From positions 957,001 to 1,021,000 of the forward strand of contig CANUEZ040000013.1 in assembly GCA_948099385.1 (NCBI GenBank): 64,000 bases of DNA, read 5' to 3'. The notes under the pieces are model-generated. The model was not told where the DNA came from, searched no databases, and worked only from the letters and a program-made list of their open reading frames with translations. Below are positions 31,640-42,885 of the stretch, in pieces. Positions within the stretch are counted from its first letter, which is position 1. Each line of letters starts with the position of its first letter. Both the position numbers and the translations under genes were made by a program. The DNA comes from Fasciola hepatica. Lineage: Eukaryota; Platyhelminthes; Trematoda; Plagiorchiida; Fasciolidae.

Positions 31640-32540
31640 ATCTATGGAGTGCAGATATGTCTTTAAAGATGTTTAAGATAACCGAGGTGATGCATTCAGG
31701 CTTGAATGAGTAGACAATTTTAATGTCATTGGCAAAAGAAATGAGGTGCCATGGCTCACTGAGAGGAATATGTCGTTTATATACATGAGGAACAACAGAG
31801 GGCCAAGGACGCTACCCTGTATAACACCGCTTGTAACTGGTTTAGGCTTGGAACAGTGTCCTTTTATTGAGACAACCTGAGAGCGATTAGACAAGTAAGA
31901 ATTGATCCAAGATAGTAAAGGGTCAGTTATGCCAAAGGATCGGATTTTGGCCAGAAGATGTGGGTGTGGCACGCGGTCAAACGCCCTTGACATATCCAAG
32001 TAAAGTACTATAAGGGCCATTCCATTGTCTGCCATTTCAGTGACGAGATTCAAAAATTCGAGTTGGCAGGTTGCGCAGGATCTTGACCGAAGGAAACCGT
32101 GTTGTCGATGCTTGATAACGTCCAATTAAAGGAGGCTCTTGGCGATGTGCTCTTTTGAGATTTTTTCCATTGGCCGAGAGAGGACAGGTGTATGGTTAAT
32201 GGGACGGTAGTTTGTTACCTTATGCAGTGGACCCTTCTTATGGTGGGGGATTATGACTGAGCATTTCCAGTTTGTGGGCACCAGACCGGAGTTCATTGAT
32301 AGGGCAAATATATTCAGTAGTAGGTAGGGTAAGTCAGGTCCGCATTTAACTATTGCAGTTGGCGGTAAGCCATCAGGTCCTGGGTAAGATGATGGCTTGA
32401 AAGTGGTTAATAATTGGGAGATAACTGAGGCATCAAATTCCACTGTGTAAAGAGTTGAAGCGGTAACCAGGGGAAGAGGCGGAGGGTCAACATTAATAAT
32501 AGGGGCCATAGTTGAGATAGCTCCATGGGATAGCTCCATG
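31640..32540 (-). pseudogene. LINE family L reverse transcriptase
   Basis: The fingers region (SSYPGPDGLPPTAIVKCGPD and KKGPLHKVTNYRPI, 32126-32450) is followed after a break by HGFLRSRSCATCQLEFLNLV, the catalytic LYLDMSRAFDRVPHPHLLAK (32000) and VTSGVIQGSVLGPLLFLMYI (31800). The second catalytic box is out of frame and reads FANDIKIVYSF (about 31705-31737), that is Asn-Asp where the + copy has Ala-Asp-Asp. The frameshift and the substitution both argue that this copy is dead. Confidence 0.82.
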
Positions 32541-32703
32541 AGTATTAGAGGTTCTGGTCCTATACAATAACATCAGTCGAAGAGGTCTATTTTGGTGTCG
32601 CAGTGCCTTTGTTTCCTGGTTACGCAATGTAGTTTCTTCAAGCTTCTGGATAGTAGAAGTGAGGCGAAAAAGTTGAGTAATAATTGCGAAGTCGTGTGTA
32701 GCT

Positions 32704-33525
32704 TCATGAATTATTTTGGAGTTTGGCATATTTTGTTTTCAGAGAAGTGATAGAGGATTTCCTATTATTCCTTTGCTGGGGGAGGTAGGTAATCTTACGA
32801 AGACATCTGGAGAACTGTGCACAGAAAATATCAGTGGCTTGCTGTGGATCACGAGAGAGAAAAAACTCACTCCAATCAGCTTGTCGAATGGTAGTAGGGA
32901 GAACCTTCCAGTCAGGGAGAGGAGAGGGTTTGATGCAGTGTGATTTCATGGTAGGCTGTGGGTGAATGGGAATGCGGCAGTTAATCAGATTGTGATTGCT
33001 ACCGGGCAAACTTTGAGAGACTGAGACGAATATGTGAGGGAGGCCATGGGTGAAGATGAGGTCTAAAATGCTGTTTTTTCTCGTAGGAGAGCGGATATGC
33101 TGTACCCACCCTCCTACAGTAATACTTGTTACAAATGGTAAGAGGTTAGCGGGTGCAGGTAAAGATGGCCAAGCTAACTTAGGCAGGTTAAAGTCACCAG
33201 CAATAACCTTTATACTTGAGGGCAGTAAAGATAGGTATTCAAATGCATCAATTAGGTGTGGAAGTCCGGAGAAATTTTCGCTTGGTGGACGGTAAACACA
33301 ACCAACATGAAGTTGAGGTCCAGGAATGTGGACGGTTAGCCAAAGTGAGTCGGGAATAGAGTCGAGTATAGGGTGATGAAATGCTGTTGCATTATAGGTC
33401 TGCTTGACAAATGCCAAACAACCTCCACCGCGTCGAGTTTCCCTATTTACTCTGAAGACATTGTAGCCTACATGAGAAATCTGGTCTGTTGGAGTGTAAT
33501 TGGTCAACCAAGTTTCAGTGATCAA
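32704..33525 (-). CDS. LINE family L endonuclease domain (APE-type), open frame
   Basis: The 273-codon open frame begins MITETWLTNYTPTDQISHVG, containing the Glu of the ITETWL motif. It then has RRGGGCLAFVKQTY, LDSIPDSLWLTVHIPG, HVGCVYRPPSE, IKVIAGDFNLPKLAWPSLPA and RKNSILDLIFTHG. The last catalytic motif, normally Ser-Asp-His, reads Ser-Asn-His (PGSNHNL) here, which would be expected to impair nicking. The C-terminal part (residues about 205-273) is the linker to the RT. The start codon is simply the first Met of the frame; the true ORF2 start lies upstream. Confidence 0.8.
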   Translation of the reverse strand: MITETWLTNYTPTDQISHVGYNVFRVNRETRRGGGCLAFVKQTYNATAFHHPILDSIPDSLWLTVHIPGPQLHVGCVYRPPSENFSGLPHLIDAFEYLSLLPSSIKVIAGDFNLPKLAWPSLPAPANLLPFVTSITVGGWVQHIRSPTRKNSILDLIFTHGLPHIFVSVSQSLPGSNHNLINCRIPIHPQPTMKSHCIKPSPLPDWKVLPTTIRQADWSEFFLSRDPQQATDIFCAQFSRCLRKITYLPQQRNNRKSSITSLKTKYAKLQNNS

Positions 33526-34290
33526 GATTATATCATAATTAGAACTAGTGGCCAGATATAGTAAGCGCCGAATTTTGTTTATGATGGATCGGCTATTAAA
33601 ATAACCAAAGAGATACTGTTATTGGTATCTAGTTTTAGGGAATTCGGTTGGTCAAGTATGTTGTGTAGTGTGGAATAGTCTAGATTCTTGGTCCAACTAG
33701 AAGGTCCATATGCTGGTGGCAAATCAGCACCATGAATTGGAGGGTTTGGTCTGCGAACCGTTTCTTAGTATGGCGCGATGTTGGGAAGGGAAGGGCTGGT
33801 GACGCTATGGTATCGGGCGGTGCTAGGATCCAATGTAGATGAACCCCTTAAGAAGTGCGGGATGTCTGAAGTGTCTGATATAATGACATTTCCATTTGTC
33901 CGAAGAGGGTTGAAGGTACGAGACTACATAACAGTGTAGTCCGTTAACAGCCCCGGCTTGGGATACATAATTTTGCACGAAGGAAGGGTTAATGAATGGG
34001 TAACCGGCAACTTCGACACGTGGCATTGTCAAAGGTAGGGCACAAACGGTGATGGAAAGTGCCTAAGAAAACAATGGTCATTACTTGGCGCGCTGTTACC
34101 ATAGGGACTTAGGGGATTTGTCCATTAGAGAGGGGGTCTAAGGAATGGTGGGGGCACGCCAAACATTGTCCGGGGTTGGTTTGGCGTTAGTAGATTCGAT
34201 AGAGTCTCCATATTGAAAGGGGCTTGTAGGCTCATAAGGGTTACAGGGTCGTTAGTCAGAGGTAGCCGAGGCGAGGTGCCTGTGTTGTAG

Positions 34291-34812
34291 CTATAGGGCC
34301 CGTTGCCCGCCTGAACTCCACAGCTGGCATCTAAGTGGGGAGGATCGTGAAGTGGGGTGACAACCTGGTAGCTGACTTGGGGGAGGGTTGGCAGCCGTTG
34401 ATAGTGGCCTGGGGGGGGGGTTAGTTGGTTGCATGCCTGTTGAGCAGTGCTTATCGGGCTTGGTCACCATAGCTCCAGGTATTTGCGGCGGCAGTATTAT
34501 CGTAGTCATGTCATGAGGCCTCCAGGTGGACGTACTAGGCCGTGAAGATGATGTCACTGGTGGATCAGTTGCTTTGTGGCTAAACGGGGATGGAGAACTT
34601 CTGGGTGGATTTGTGGAAGACCCTGAAAATGTGGAATGATAGGTGTGATTAGGTTGATTTTTGCTATTTATTCTAGCGGACGTGGTAGGTGAGGAGTTAA
34701 GGTGCCGACGTTTTCCTGGTGGTTGGGTCGGTGACACATACGGCGATATGTCTAAGTCTACGGTCTCTGCTGGCTTCATGTGCACCGACGGTAATGCCGA
34801 TGCATTTCTCAC
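34291..34812 (-). pseudogene. LINE family L, Pro/Ser/Thr-rich linker of ORF1
   Basis: This 173-codon open frame is dominated by Pro, Ser, Thr and Arg, with no fold predicted. The plus-strand copy has an equivalent Ser/Pro-rich stretch at 54357-54770. Low complexity and position suggest a disordered ORF1 tail rather than a host protein. Confidence 0.55.
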
Positions 34813-34949
34813 TGCACATTTGCTACCCTAGGTTTTCGCCACAGTTAGCCTTTGCCTGATGGGTTTTACGTGAACATTTTGTGGTGGTCTTTTCAGCTTG
34901 TCGGAAGAAGATTGTGCAGCACTCTGGGGTAAATTGCGTGGGATCCTGC

Positions 34950-35470
34950 GGACTAGACTGGTGAAGGTCCACTTATGACGAAGGGGCCACAGGCGTAGTA
35001 GGTGTTCTGGCTGAAGTCCTGTTCATGGGAGTGTGTGGTGATGCATCTACGGGTCCCGCTTGATCAGAGCCAGTGGAAGGCGCTGGTTTGCCTTTCTGCA
35101 TCCAAAACATCTCTCTTTGTAGAGGAGATTTATCGGTGTGTATTTTGATGTTTTTAAACGACGTAGCTGCAGAGATCGTTTGACAGTTACGGATGAACTG
35201 AACGACTATTAATTGGTTGGAAAACTGAAACAGCAAAGGACAGGGGTACCGTGGTGACCGTTTCCGCAGCCTAGTGCAATGGCACACGTGATGAGCCACG
35301 TTGCATGCATTCAGTATTGTGGCTTTAACAGACTATGTGAGGATTGAGAGAAAGGCTTGCCGCCATGATAGAAGTCCAGGGCACGGAAAGCACAGGCTAG
35401 AAAACACAATGCCCGGTGCCGGTTTAGGAAGAGAAGGGACCGTAAGGAACTACTAGGATGTGTGATGGCC
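34950..35470 (-). pseudogene. LINE family L ORF1, RNA-recognition-like domain
   Basis: The fold is split over two frames. The end, CHCTRLRKRSPRYPCPLLFQ then FSNQLIVVQFIRNCQ then KSPLQRE, aligns with RQTSRLRKRVQPFNSPILII, then FIDDLAAKDFIK and KIPLQREI in the plus-strand copy (54160-54330). ORF1 proteins of CR1/Jockey-type LINEs bind element RNA. Confidence 0.7.
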
Positions 35471-35960
35471 CTTGGAAAAGAGCTGAGAAACCAACCGGAG
35501 TGCAAACTTCAGTACGAAGGGGGGGGGGAGGCCGGAGGGGTGAAAAGTACCCCCAAAGCATATTTTAATTATGTCCCGCCAAAGTCAACCCTGCGGGTTG
35601 CAGTTGGTGATGTGAAGGACCCGGGGGGCGAAAACACTGAAACAAATGAAGGCAAGGCCTGTAATGACCGGTCGTGGAAAATCCCCCTAAAACCCTTGCG
35701 ATTCAGTGTTTTTCTTAACATCACTCACTTACTTACACTATTGACGTGTCTTTACAAACTGTTTGTTTTAATGGACCAGTTGTTGTTTGTTCGCGCCCAG
35801 AGCGCTACTTTGGTATATCCCTATTCTGGACCTGCGTGACGCATGTGCTCCTCGCTCATACACCGCAACTCGGTTTCTCGTTTGCTGAGTCCTTATGATC
35901 TCATTGTTGAGGTTTGTATCTTTTTGGTGTCATTATTCAATCAATAATCTAGTATCGTAG
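35471..35960. other. Junction between LINE family L and the BEL/Pao element
   Basis: This interval contains a G run at 35517-35529 and no clear long terminal repeat. A left LTR would be expected just before the gag start at 36019, but no matching right copy was found after 41.3 kb. Confidence 0.35.
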
Positions 35961-36018
35961 AATATCACGGATAATCGCCTTTTGCTTTCGGGATCCGTTG
36001 CGAATTTGGCTACGCAAA

Positions 36019-37181
36019 ATGCCAAGAAAAGGATCGAAAACATTGAAATCTGGACAGGAAGTAATACGGTAAGTCTCTGGGGAGGTTTTGGGTACATTTG
36101 ATTCTTTAGTTAATGTTAGATCGCCTAGTCCTGTCAGTGCTGGTTCATGTGTTAATGAGGGCAATATGGATTGTAAAGTTGTTGATCCACATAGGCTGAG
36201 AATACTTGACCCAGAACAACAGTTGTTATCGGCTAGACAACAGGCCCAGGAAGCAGAAAAGAAGTGTATACAGAAAGAGAGAGAGCATGAGACCAGCGAC
36301 TATGACACTTCCGATGGATCAGGGTGCAATAAGATAGGGAACCTCACGCCGGTCGCCGACTACAAAACACCATCGATCGATTTGCCTAGAGTGGAACTAA
36401 CGGTTTCCGACGGGCGATCTGAACACTGCCGCAAGTTTGTCAAGCAGTTCGAGACCTTTGTAGAAAATAAGGTAACCGACCCCGGCAAAGGCTTTTCTAC
36501 CTGACCCACTACTGTCGAGGCCGAGCAAGAGAAGCTATCGACGGGTGTAGCATGCTCGACCCGGAACAAGGCTACACAAGAGCAAGGAAGATCTCGAGGG
36601 ACTCGTTTGACCAACCTTTCAAAGTGGCCCGTAACCTAATAAAGGGCGTGATGATAGAGGCAAAGAGAACCAAGGACGATGTCTACACAATGGCCGACCT
36701 GGTGATCCAGATGCAGAACTGCTTAATAGCCCTCGACCATTTAGGTTACAGGGCTGACCTAGATGCCATGCACACTTTGGAAAACATAGTCCGTCACCTT
36801 TCTCCCGAACTACAGGATCGGTGGGCGGAAGAAGCAGAACGGATAAGCCGAAGCGACAGGGAAGCTAACTTCGAAGACCTGACCGAATACTTGGACAGGC
36901 AAACGAAGATAGCCGACAGCAGGTTCGGCCGACTTATCCGGGACAGCAGCCGGATAAACAGGCCCAGTACTGGCCAGGCTCAAACCCCTGCATGGGAACA
37001 TTCAAAATACCAACTTTGGACCAACACACATACCATTTCACGCGATGCTACGGAGCAACCAAGTTGCAGATCCTGTGGTGCTAGCCATGGACTACCAGAA
37101 TGCCTCAAGTTCGGCAACGCCACAATAGACGAACGGTGGGGAATGGCTAGGATGGCAGGTGCTTGTTTTTATTTCTCTTAA
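36019..37181 (+). pseudogene. BEL/Pao gag (DUF1759-type) with zinc knuckle
   Basis: The ATG at 36019 begins MPRKGSKTLKSGQEVIR; an in-frame TAA follows, then the frame continues to 36504 with a coiled segment and DLPRVELTVSDGRSEHCRKF. After a frameshift it resumes at about 36552: EQGYTRARKISRDSFDQPFK, VARNLIKGVMIEAK, NIVRHLSPELQDRWAEEAER, ISRSDREANFEDLTEYLDRQ. It ends with a cysteine cluster CRSCGASHGLPECLKF at 37069-37116, a nucleic-acid-binding knuckle. This is the capsid-forming precursor. Confidence 0.8.
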
Positions 37182-37890
37182 CACCACGCACCGGGCGGCA
37201 GCCAGTAGGACAAGGAACCGATGTGGTTACGAGAGCTGTACGGGCAGACACCATCGACTGCTGCACCATGCGAAAGTAACCTTACCCGAGGCGAGTACCA
37301 AGCCCAGTGTTATTTGTTCAACGTCGCAGTCTGCCAGTAAACCGGTACTTTTAGGCATAGTAGCCGTGGGAGTAACGACCCCAACTGAGATGGTCAAAGC
37401 TTTGGCCTTCATAGATAGTGGCTCGGATACCACGCTAGTAAGAAAGGAGTTCGCTGAGAGGTATGGGACTAGAGGGAATCAATCTCCATTAGCAGTGAGC
37501 ACAGTGAGTGGCACGGAAGTCATCCAGTCGACCAAACTGCACCTACAACTCGTTTCCTTGGTCAGCAACGATAGAGCGGAAACTCTAAAAGCATCCACTA
37601 TAAAAGATCTGCCGATAAGAGCACCTCAGTCAGTGCAGTCGATTCTGACTCAGTGGCCGCATCTCGACGGGGGTACGATCGAGGAGTGGCAGAATAACGA
37701 AACTGATCTGCCGATCGGCTGTGATATACCGGAAGCGCATTGGGTACTGGACCAAAGAATAGGAAGCCGCAAAGCACCTTATGCATTACGCACTATATTC
37801 GGCTGGACTTTATATGACAGTACAGATGGAAGATGCGGCAAACAAATCCAAATCAGCCGCACTTCGGTGGAAACGGCAGACATTGAGTAG
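37159..37890 (+). pseudogene. BEL/Pao aspartic protease
   Basis: The retroviral-type protease centre is ALAFIDSGSDTTLVRKEFAE (about 37401-37460), with the catalytic Asp in D-S-G-S. It is preceded by LLGIVAVGVTTPTEMV and followed by PLAVSTVSGTE. The frame continues into the linker before the RT (WVLDQRIGSRKAPYALRTIF, then GWTLYD), which is typical of BEL/Pao, where the linker carries a G-W-T-L/V motif. The catalytic residues are intact. Confidence 0.85.
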
Positions 37891-38860
37891 GCATTCCAAC
37901 GACTGCATGACACCGAATTTGCCGACCTGGCCATTGATAGAGAGGCCTTATCACGAGAAGATAGGGCGGCTTTGAAAATGGTAGCCGAGAACGTCAAGTA
38001 TGTAATAGATCGTTTGAGGTTCCTGTCCCGTGGAGATCCAACATGAAACCCATGCCAAACAGCCGAGAAATGGTTCTGAAAAGATTATGCTTCCTCAAAA
38101 CCAGGCTGATTCGGGAACCACAATTAAGGATAGAATACACGCGAGCCGTGCAACATAAAATAGACTTGGGTTATATAGAAACAGTTGATACCGTGGTAAC
38201 CAGCTCAAATTTGTGGTGGTAACTACCTCATCACCCAGTAGTGAACCGAAAGAAATCGTGGAAGGTCAGGGTGGTTTTCGACTGTGCCGGGAAATGTCAG
38301 GCAGTGTCACTCAACGACCATATACTACAGGGCCCTGATTGGACAACACTACTGGTCAAGGTTTTATGTCTTTTTCGGTTAGCAATGCGGCCGTCTCTGC
38401 GGGCATAGGCGGAATGTTTCTACAAGTGAAGATGCCCGTTGAAGATAGGGACTCCTTTCGTCTTCTCTGGTGGTCTGAAAACGACGCAGGTCGCGCACCT
38501 GACGAGTACAGACTGACCGTTCATCCCTTTGGGACGGTACCATCTCTCTTCTGTGCTAATTTTGCCCTCAAGGAAACCCTCAAGCTTTTCGGCGGCACCA
38601 GCAGTTTGCTAGGAAAAACAATGGACCACTTCTACGTGGACGATTTTCTGTGCTCCTTTGACGACCCAAATACTGCTATTCTTTACATGACCGAACTGAT
38701 CGCCACTCTAAAGGCAGAAGGATTCAAACTCACCAAATGGAATTCGAACAGCCAAGCGGTGCTCAAGGTTATCCCGAAGTCCGAGAACATGGAGTGTACG
38801 AGAGAGCCTTTGGGATCCTCTTCACAAACGGAGCGCACTCTTGGTCTTCAGTGAAAACCC
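37891..38860 (+). pseudogene. BEL/Pao reverse transcriptase
   Basis: The early part is ALSREDRAALKMVAENVK and MKPMPNSREMVLKRLCFLKT (38043). Then come [20 protein letters not shown] and [33 protein letters not shown], then LLWW (38408-38473; the first catalytic Asp of the usual D-I-E-K-M-F is replaced by Gly in IGGMF). PSLFCANFALKETL follows. The second catalytic box is FYVDDFLCSF at 38629-38658, with both aspartates present. Frames change near 38220 and 38340. Confidence 0.88.
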
Positions 38861-39787
38861 AGAGGTGACGAATTCATTTTCACTCTGCATCTACCCAAAC
38901 GACCAGTCACACGGAGAGGAATCCTATCATCTGTCTCAGGCCCCTATGACCCCCTAGGTTCCGTTTCGCCATGGTTTTTACCAGGAAAGTGCTTACTGCA
39001 ATCTCTGTGCCAAAGAGGGGCGGGTTAGGACGAACCTCTCCAGGATGACGAAGACAAGCGATGGCGCGACTGGCTGCACAGCCTGGAGCATTTTGGTGAG
39101 ATCAAAACACAAAGATGCTTAACAGGAATCAAGTGCGCAAACTACGCCCAACTCCACTTATTTTATGATGCATCAGAAATAGGCTACGAGATAGTTGCCT
39201 GCGGCTGCTGGGTGGACGCAAATGATGGGCGGCACAGCCAGATACTATTCGTAAAGGCGAGAGTGGCTCCGCTGAAAACAGAGTCCATTCCAAGGCTGTA
39301 AATGACGGCAGCAGTACTAGCCTTGAAATCCGCGACGCTGATTAAAAGACGCTCCGATCGGATAAACTGGGAACCAAACTTTTGGACGGACTCAGCCACG
39401 GTACTTTATTACATGAACAACATAACCGCTCGTTTTAACACTTTCGTGGCCAATAGGCTCACTATAATCCACGAGTCGACTAAAACCGATCAATGGCACT
39501 ATGTACAATCCGCCAGTAACCCGGCCAACTTCTGCTCAAGGGGCCCGAAAACACTAGAGGGGTTGCGGATGTGGACAATGGGACCGGACTTCTTAACTGC
39601 AACTAAAGAGATGTGGCCAAAGCTATTAATGCCCAAGGCTGATGATGGCGGTATCGAGACTAAAAGACTGATACTGGCTATAAACTTCACGGGGAACGTA
39701 AGCCGAATAGAAAAACTGTGCCAATTTCCCAACTGGACAAAAAGGTTCAGAGCCGTGGTCTGGTGGACTCGATACAAATTACTCTAA
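38861..39787 (+). pseudogene. BEL/Pao RNase H region
   Basis: After a short out-of-frame connector (RDWLQSLEHFGEIKTQR, near 39070-39120), the RNase H reads YAQLHLFYDASEIGYEIVAC (39144-39203). It then has MTAAVLALKSATLIKRR, FWTDSATVLYYMNN and RFNTFVANRLTIIHESTKTD, QWHYVQSASNPANFCSRG (39390-39545). Asp residues of LFYDASE and FWTDSAT are in the expected places. One stop sits just before MTAAV at 39299-39301. Confidence 0.85.
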
Positions 39788-41318
39788 TTGATTATGAAAG
39801 GTGCAAGACCACAAAACACATTGAATGTGGGGACGGTACTACCGAGCGAGCTGAATCAAGCCGAACTCGACGTTCTACGCCTACCACAACTAGAGGCTTT
39901 CCCGTTCGGGGCCCGTGAGCTAGCCAAGATAGATAATAACACCAGAGGAAGCAGGCTGTTGCACAGCAGCATCCGAAGACTAAACCCCTTGCGAACCAAC
40001 GGACTACTGAGAGTTGGAGGGCTACTGACGAATTCAAATCTAGAGTACGAAACAAAACACCCCATAATATCCCTGCAGACCACAAAGTAACGAGATTTCT
40101 GATAGACCATGTATATCGAGAAGAGGGCCACGCTGGTTTGAATCACTTATTGAACAATATACTTCGACGATTTTGGGTGACAAAGGGACCAGCGACGGTC
40201 AAGCGAGTCGTAGGCAATTGCATCTCTTGTCGTCGCCGGAGAGCGGTAGCAGGCCAACAAATGATGGCCCCCTTCCAGCCGTAAGAGTTCAACCGGGATG
40301 TTGCCCGTTCGTGGAAGTTGGCGTTGACTACTTCGGCCCGTTACTTGTGCGACAGCAAAGGAGCACCCAAAATAGGTATGGCTTCCTGATAACACGTTTG
40401 CAATCCAGAGCAGTCCATCTTGAAGTAGTGCATAATGTGACCACCGATTCATCTCTAATGGCCTTTCAAAGGTTCATCGCGAGGCGAGGCGTCCCCAAGA
40501 ATGTATACTCAGACAATGGCTCGAACTTCGTTGGGGCTCATAAGGAATTAGAGAAATGGTGGAACCGCCTGGACCACGCCAAAATATAAAACAAGACTGT
40601 AGCAAAGGGGATAGAATGGCACTTCAACCCACCTTATGCCAGTCATCGTGGTGGCTTTTGGGAAATGCTGATACGATCAACTAGGGAAATACTCGCAGCC
40701 CTGACCTCACAACAAACCCTCGATGACGGGAAGCTGACTACTTTGCTAACAGGAGTAGAACGCATATTGAACAATAGACCCCTGGTGCCGATCGTCCCAG
40801 ACCCGGAAGGCAAACTGGCACTCACCCCCAACGACCTGTTAATACTTCGGTCAAACGCAGGAGCAACCCCACCGAAAACCCTACGTGGAACGTACGTTGC
40901 TGGATGGAAAAAAGTGAACCACCTGGCACGGGCTTTCTGGAAACAATGGACGAGGGAGTACTTACCGACACTGCAGCTTCGGCAAAAGTGGATCTCCAAA
41001 CAGAGGTCGTTCAGACATGGCGATGTGGTCACCCTCGTGGATAGCCACTTACATAAAGACGAATGGCCGGCTGGAGTGATCAAGGACTGCCGTACAGAAA
41101 TCGATGGCCTCGTGTGCACGAAGGTGGTGAGAATGAACAAAAGAGACGTATTGCGAGATATCAGTAGGATATGTCTGCTTGAAGGTGACAGTGACGTAGT
41201 CGAGGCCAACGCTACAGACCAAGCTATATCCATGTCTGCTGATACCAGAAGAAGCTGGATTCAGTTATTTATTCCTCATGCATTCTCCCGTAGGACCCAA
41301 CCCTTCACACCGTCTTGA
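39788..41318 (+). pseudogene. BEL/Pao integrase with C-terminal DUF5641-like domain
   Basis: The zinc-binding part is HVYREEGHAGLNHLLNNILR, then NCISCRRRR (40107-40240). The catalytic core has VGVDYFGPLLVRQQRS (first Asp), NVYSDNGSNFVGAHKELEKW (second Asp) and RGGFWEMLIRSTRE (Glu at 40662-40664), so the D,D,E set is complete. The C-terminal domain is WISKQRSFRHGDVVTLVDSH and EWPAGVIKDCRTEIDGLV. Breaks occur near 40170, 40280 and 40590 (a TAA after WNRLDHAKI). Confidence 0.88.
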
Positions 41319-41459
41319 AAGTATATTTGTGTTTCACTTCATACGGTGTTCACGACTTACTATGGAGTTGTCCAAACCTTAGTTTATCACACGACACGAC
41401 ATTGCATATAGAAGTAGTGGAGCTTAGGTCACTCTCGTTTACAGTATGCCTTTCAAGCT

Positions 41460-41750
41460 TGGCATCCAAACCGTATTCGAGACAGGCAGCTACTTGGAAG
41501 CGCGCAAAGGGGATTCACTTGAATGTTTACTGAACTCCAAAACAGGCCCTATGGAGAGAGGCTAAGAAAACTTAATCTGTTCTGGCTGGAAAGGAGGAGG
41601 GGTTTCCCGGGCATAGAAGGGATTTGGTCATTCCCACGAAACACAGATGGTAGGCTCAAGGAACACGAGCTGAGGCTTATGAAACGCCGTTGTTTTACTG
41701 TAGTTAGGGCAAGTTTCTTCTCCCAACAAGTAGTAATAATAATAATAATA
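41460..41750 (+). mobile_element. LINE 3' end with (TAA)n tail
   Basis: The plus strand reads ELQNRPYGERLRKLNLFWLE, then RRR, then EHELRLMKRRCFTVVRASFF. The first is the ending of CR1-type ORF2 proteins (R-x-Y-x-x-R-L-x-x-L-x-L-x-x-L-x-x-R-R). It ends in (TAA)n at 41730-41749. Only the last 290 nt are present, joined directly to the BEL/Pao remnant. Confidence 0.7.
41730..41749 (+). repeat. (TAA)n tail of LINE 3' end
   Basis: TAATAATAATAATAATA at the end of the LINE C-terminal fragment, consistent with a target-primed tail. Confidence 0.8.
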
Positions 41751-41759
41751 CTGGTATAT

Positions 41760-42885
41760 TTCTCGGCCATGGTCGAGATGCACGCTGTAGCGCATGATCA
41801 TGGTGTATTACGTTACTCAATAAGATGGAATATTCACAAATTCAGAATATGAAAGTCATCAGAGATGGAAAAACAAAGCAAGCAACAGTTTGAATGGATC
41901 ATTCTGATAATTTTTTCGCGCGGCACTTTTGAACCGGTTTCGATTCCGGTCTGGGCACTGGTTCGCGGTGGAGATATCGAAAAATCATTAACGCAGTGCT
42001 AAGGACGCATTATGAACGAGAATGATGCAAGCCAAGGAAACCAGAGGCTCACCGAGGTTATGAAGATGGAGTAAATTTTTGAGCGAGAGGAAAAAGGGGG
42101 GAAAATTGTAAAGAAGTATGTTCGGAAAAATCAACGCATGCGAAGAGGATAGCGATCATGAAGACAATGCAAACCCTGAATGACTGATTTACCGGAGTTC
42201 AATAAACGGAATGAGTTTTGAAGCAGGGGGGCATGAGACCAATTTTGTGAGAGTGAACACTGGTGGATATAAGAGAAACAGCAGACCATAAAAAGGTGAG
42301 TTTAGATTCAGGATCAGTAACATGTACCATTCTGAAATAAGAAAGCGCAACTGGAGGGTCTTCGAGAAGTGGAGAGTCAATTTCCAGCCAGCTACGGGTC
42401 GTAGGAAAGATAAACAGTGGTAACGTATGATAAAGTGGGAAATCTCCGCATGGACTTCAGAGTTATTATGCTATTTCACTGACAAATATATATGTATGTG
42501 TTGACACATTTGCCTTCGGTGTTATTCAGCGTCGTTTCTGGTAACGTACGGCATCGAGTGCGTAAGGTTCGTCTGGCAGGACAATGTATGTGTCGGTCGA
42601 TCAGTCGAGTGTGGCTGTATAGTAGCGGCATGCGCGTGAACTGGAACTCGTGTTGGTTGCGTTTGAAAACGTTGAACGATCTGATAAGCAATTAGGAGTA
42701 TTTTCTGTTGTGTGGTTTGATTTCGGTCCCAATTGCTATGGTAGGTTCCACTTGAGTCTCTGTCCGTACGAGTCAAAGTGGCATCCTTGGTTAGCCAGTT
42801 TTGCGATTGAGATAGTGGGAGACAGCGAACCTGAAATAAAGGGGTATTGCAGTCTGGACGTGTTTCCAGCTGTGGGTTATGATAA
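41760..42885. other. Unassigned stretch; part is purine-rich on +
   Basis: No protein family is recognised. The interval 42190-42420 is purine-rich on the plus strand, like the 3' UTR of family L read in reverse, and may be an eroded piece of it. Confidence 0.35.

Larger units (their letters stand above)
28222..35470 (-). mobile_element. Large CR1/Jockey-like LINE (family L), near full length, minus strand
   Basis: Read from 35470 down, it holds an ORF1 with an RNA-recognition-like fold (KATILNACNVAHH, then TRLRKRSPRYPCPLLFQFSN, then KSPLQRE), a Pro/Ser/Thr-rich linker and an endonuclease. These are followed by a reverse transcriptase, a C-terminal block and a 3' untranslated region of about 2.6 kb. 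The 3' end reads GGAATAAACCATTATTATTA at 28225-28244 in reverse. The same domain order, protein motifs and 3' end occur in the plus-strand copy at about 53.2-61.6 kb. Frameshifts break ORF1 and the RT; the endonuclease frame is open for 273 codons. Confidence 0.88.
36019..41318 (+). mobile_element. BEL/Pao LTR retrotransposon, internal region, decayed
   Basis: The order gag, aspartic protease, reverse transcriptase, RNase H, integrase, with a gag of the DUF1759 type and an integrase followed by a DUF5641-like domain, is diagnostic of BEL/Pao. The text is mostly easy to read, but at least six frame changes or stops interrupt it, so this copy cannot make the polyprotein. LTRs are not identified; the 3' end is followed within about 140 nt by a LINE 3' end, so the right LTR is probably missing. 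Codon use is more GC-balanced than in the flanks, as expected for a younger insertion. Confidence 0.92.

Noticed and set aside
36019..41318. Intact BEL/Pao retrotransposon
   Set aside because: Stops and frame changes in gag, RT, RNase H and integrase regions rule out a continuous polyprotein.
41930..41965. tRNA B-box-like GGTTTCGATTCCGG
   Set aside because: No A box or acceptor stem at the right distance upstream; could be a SINE trace but cannot be supported.
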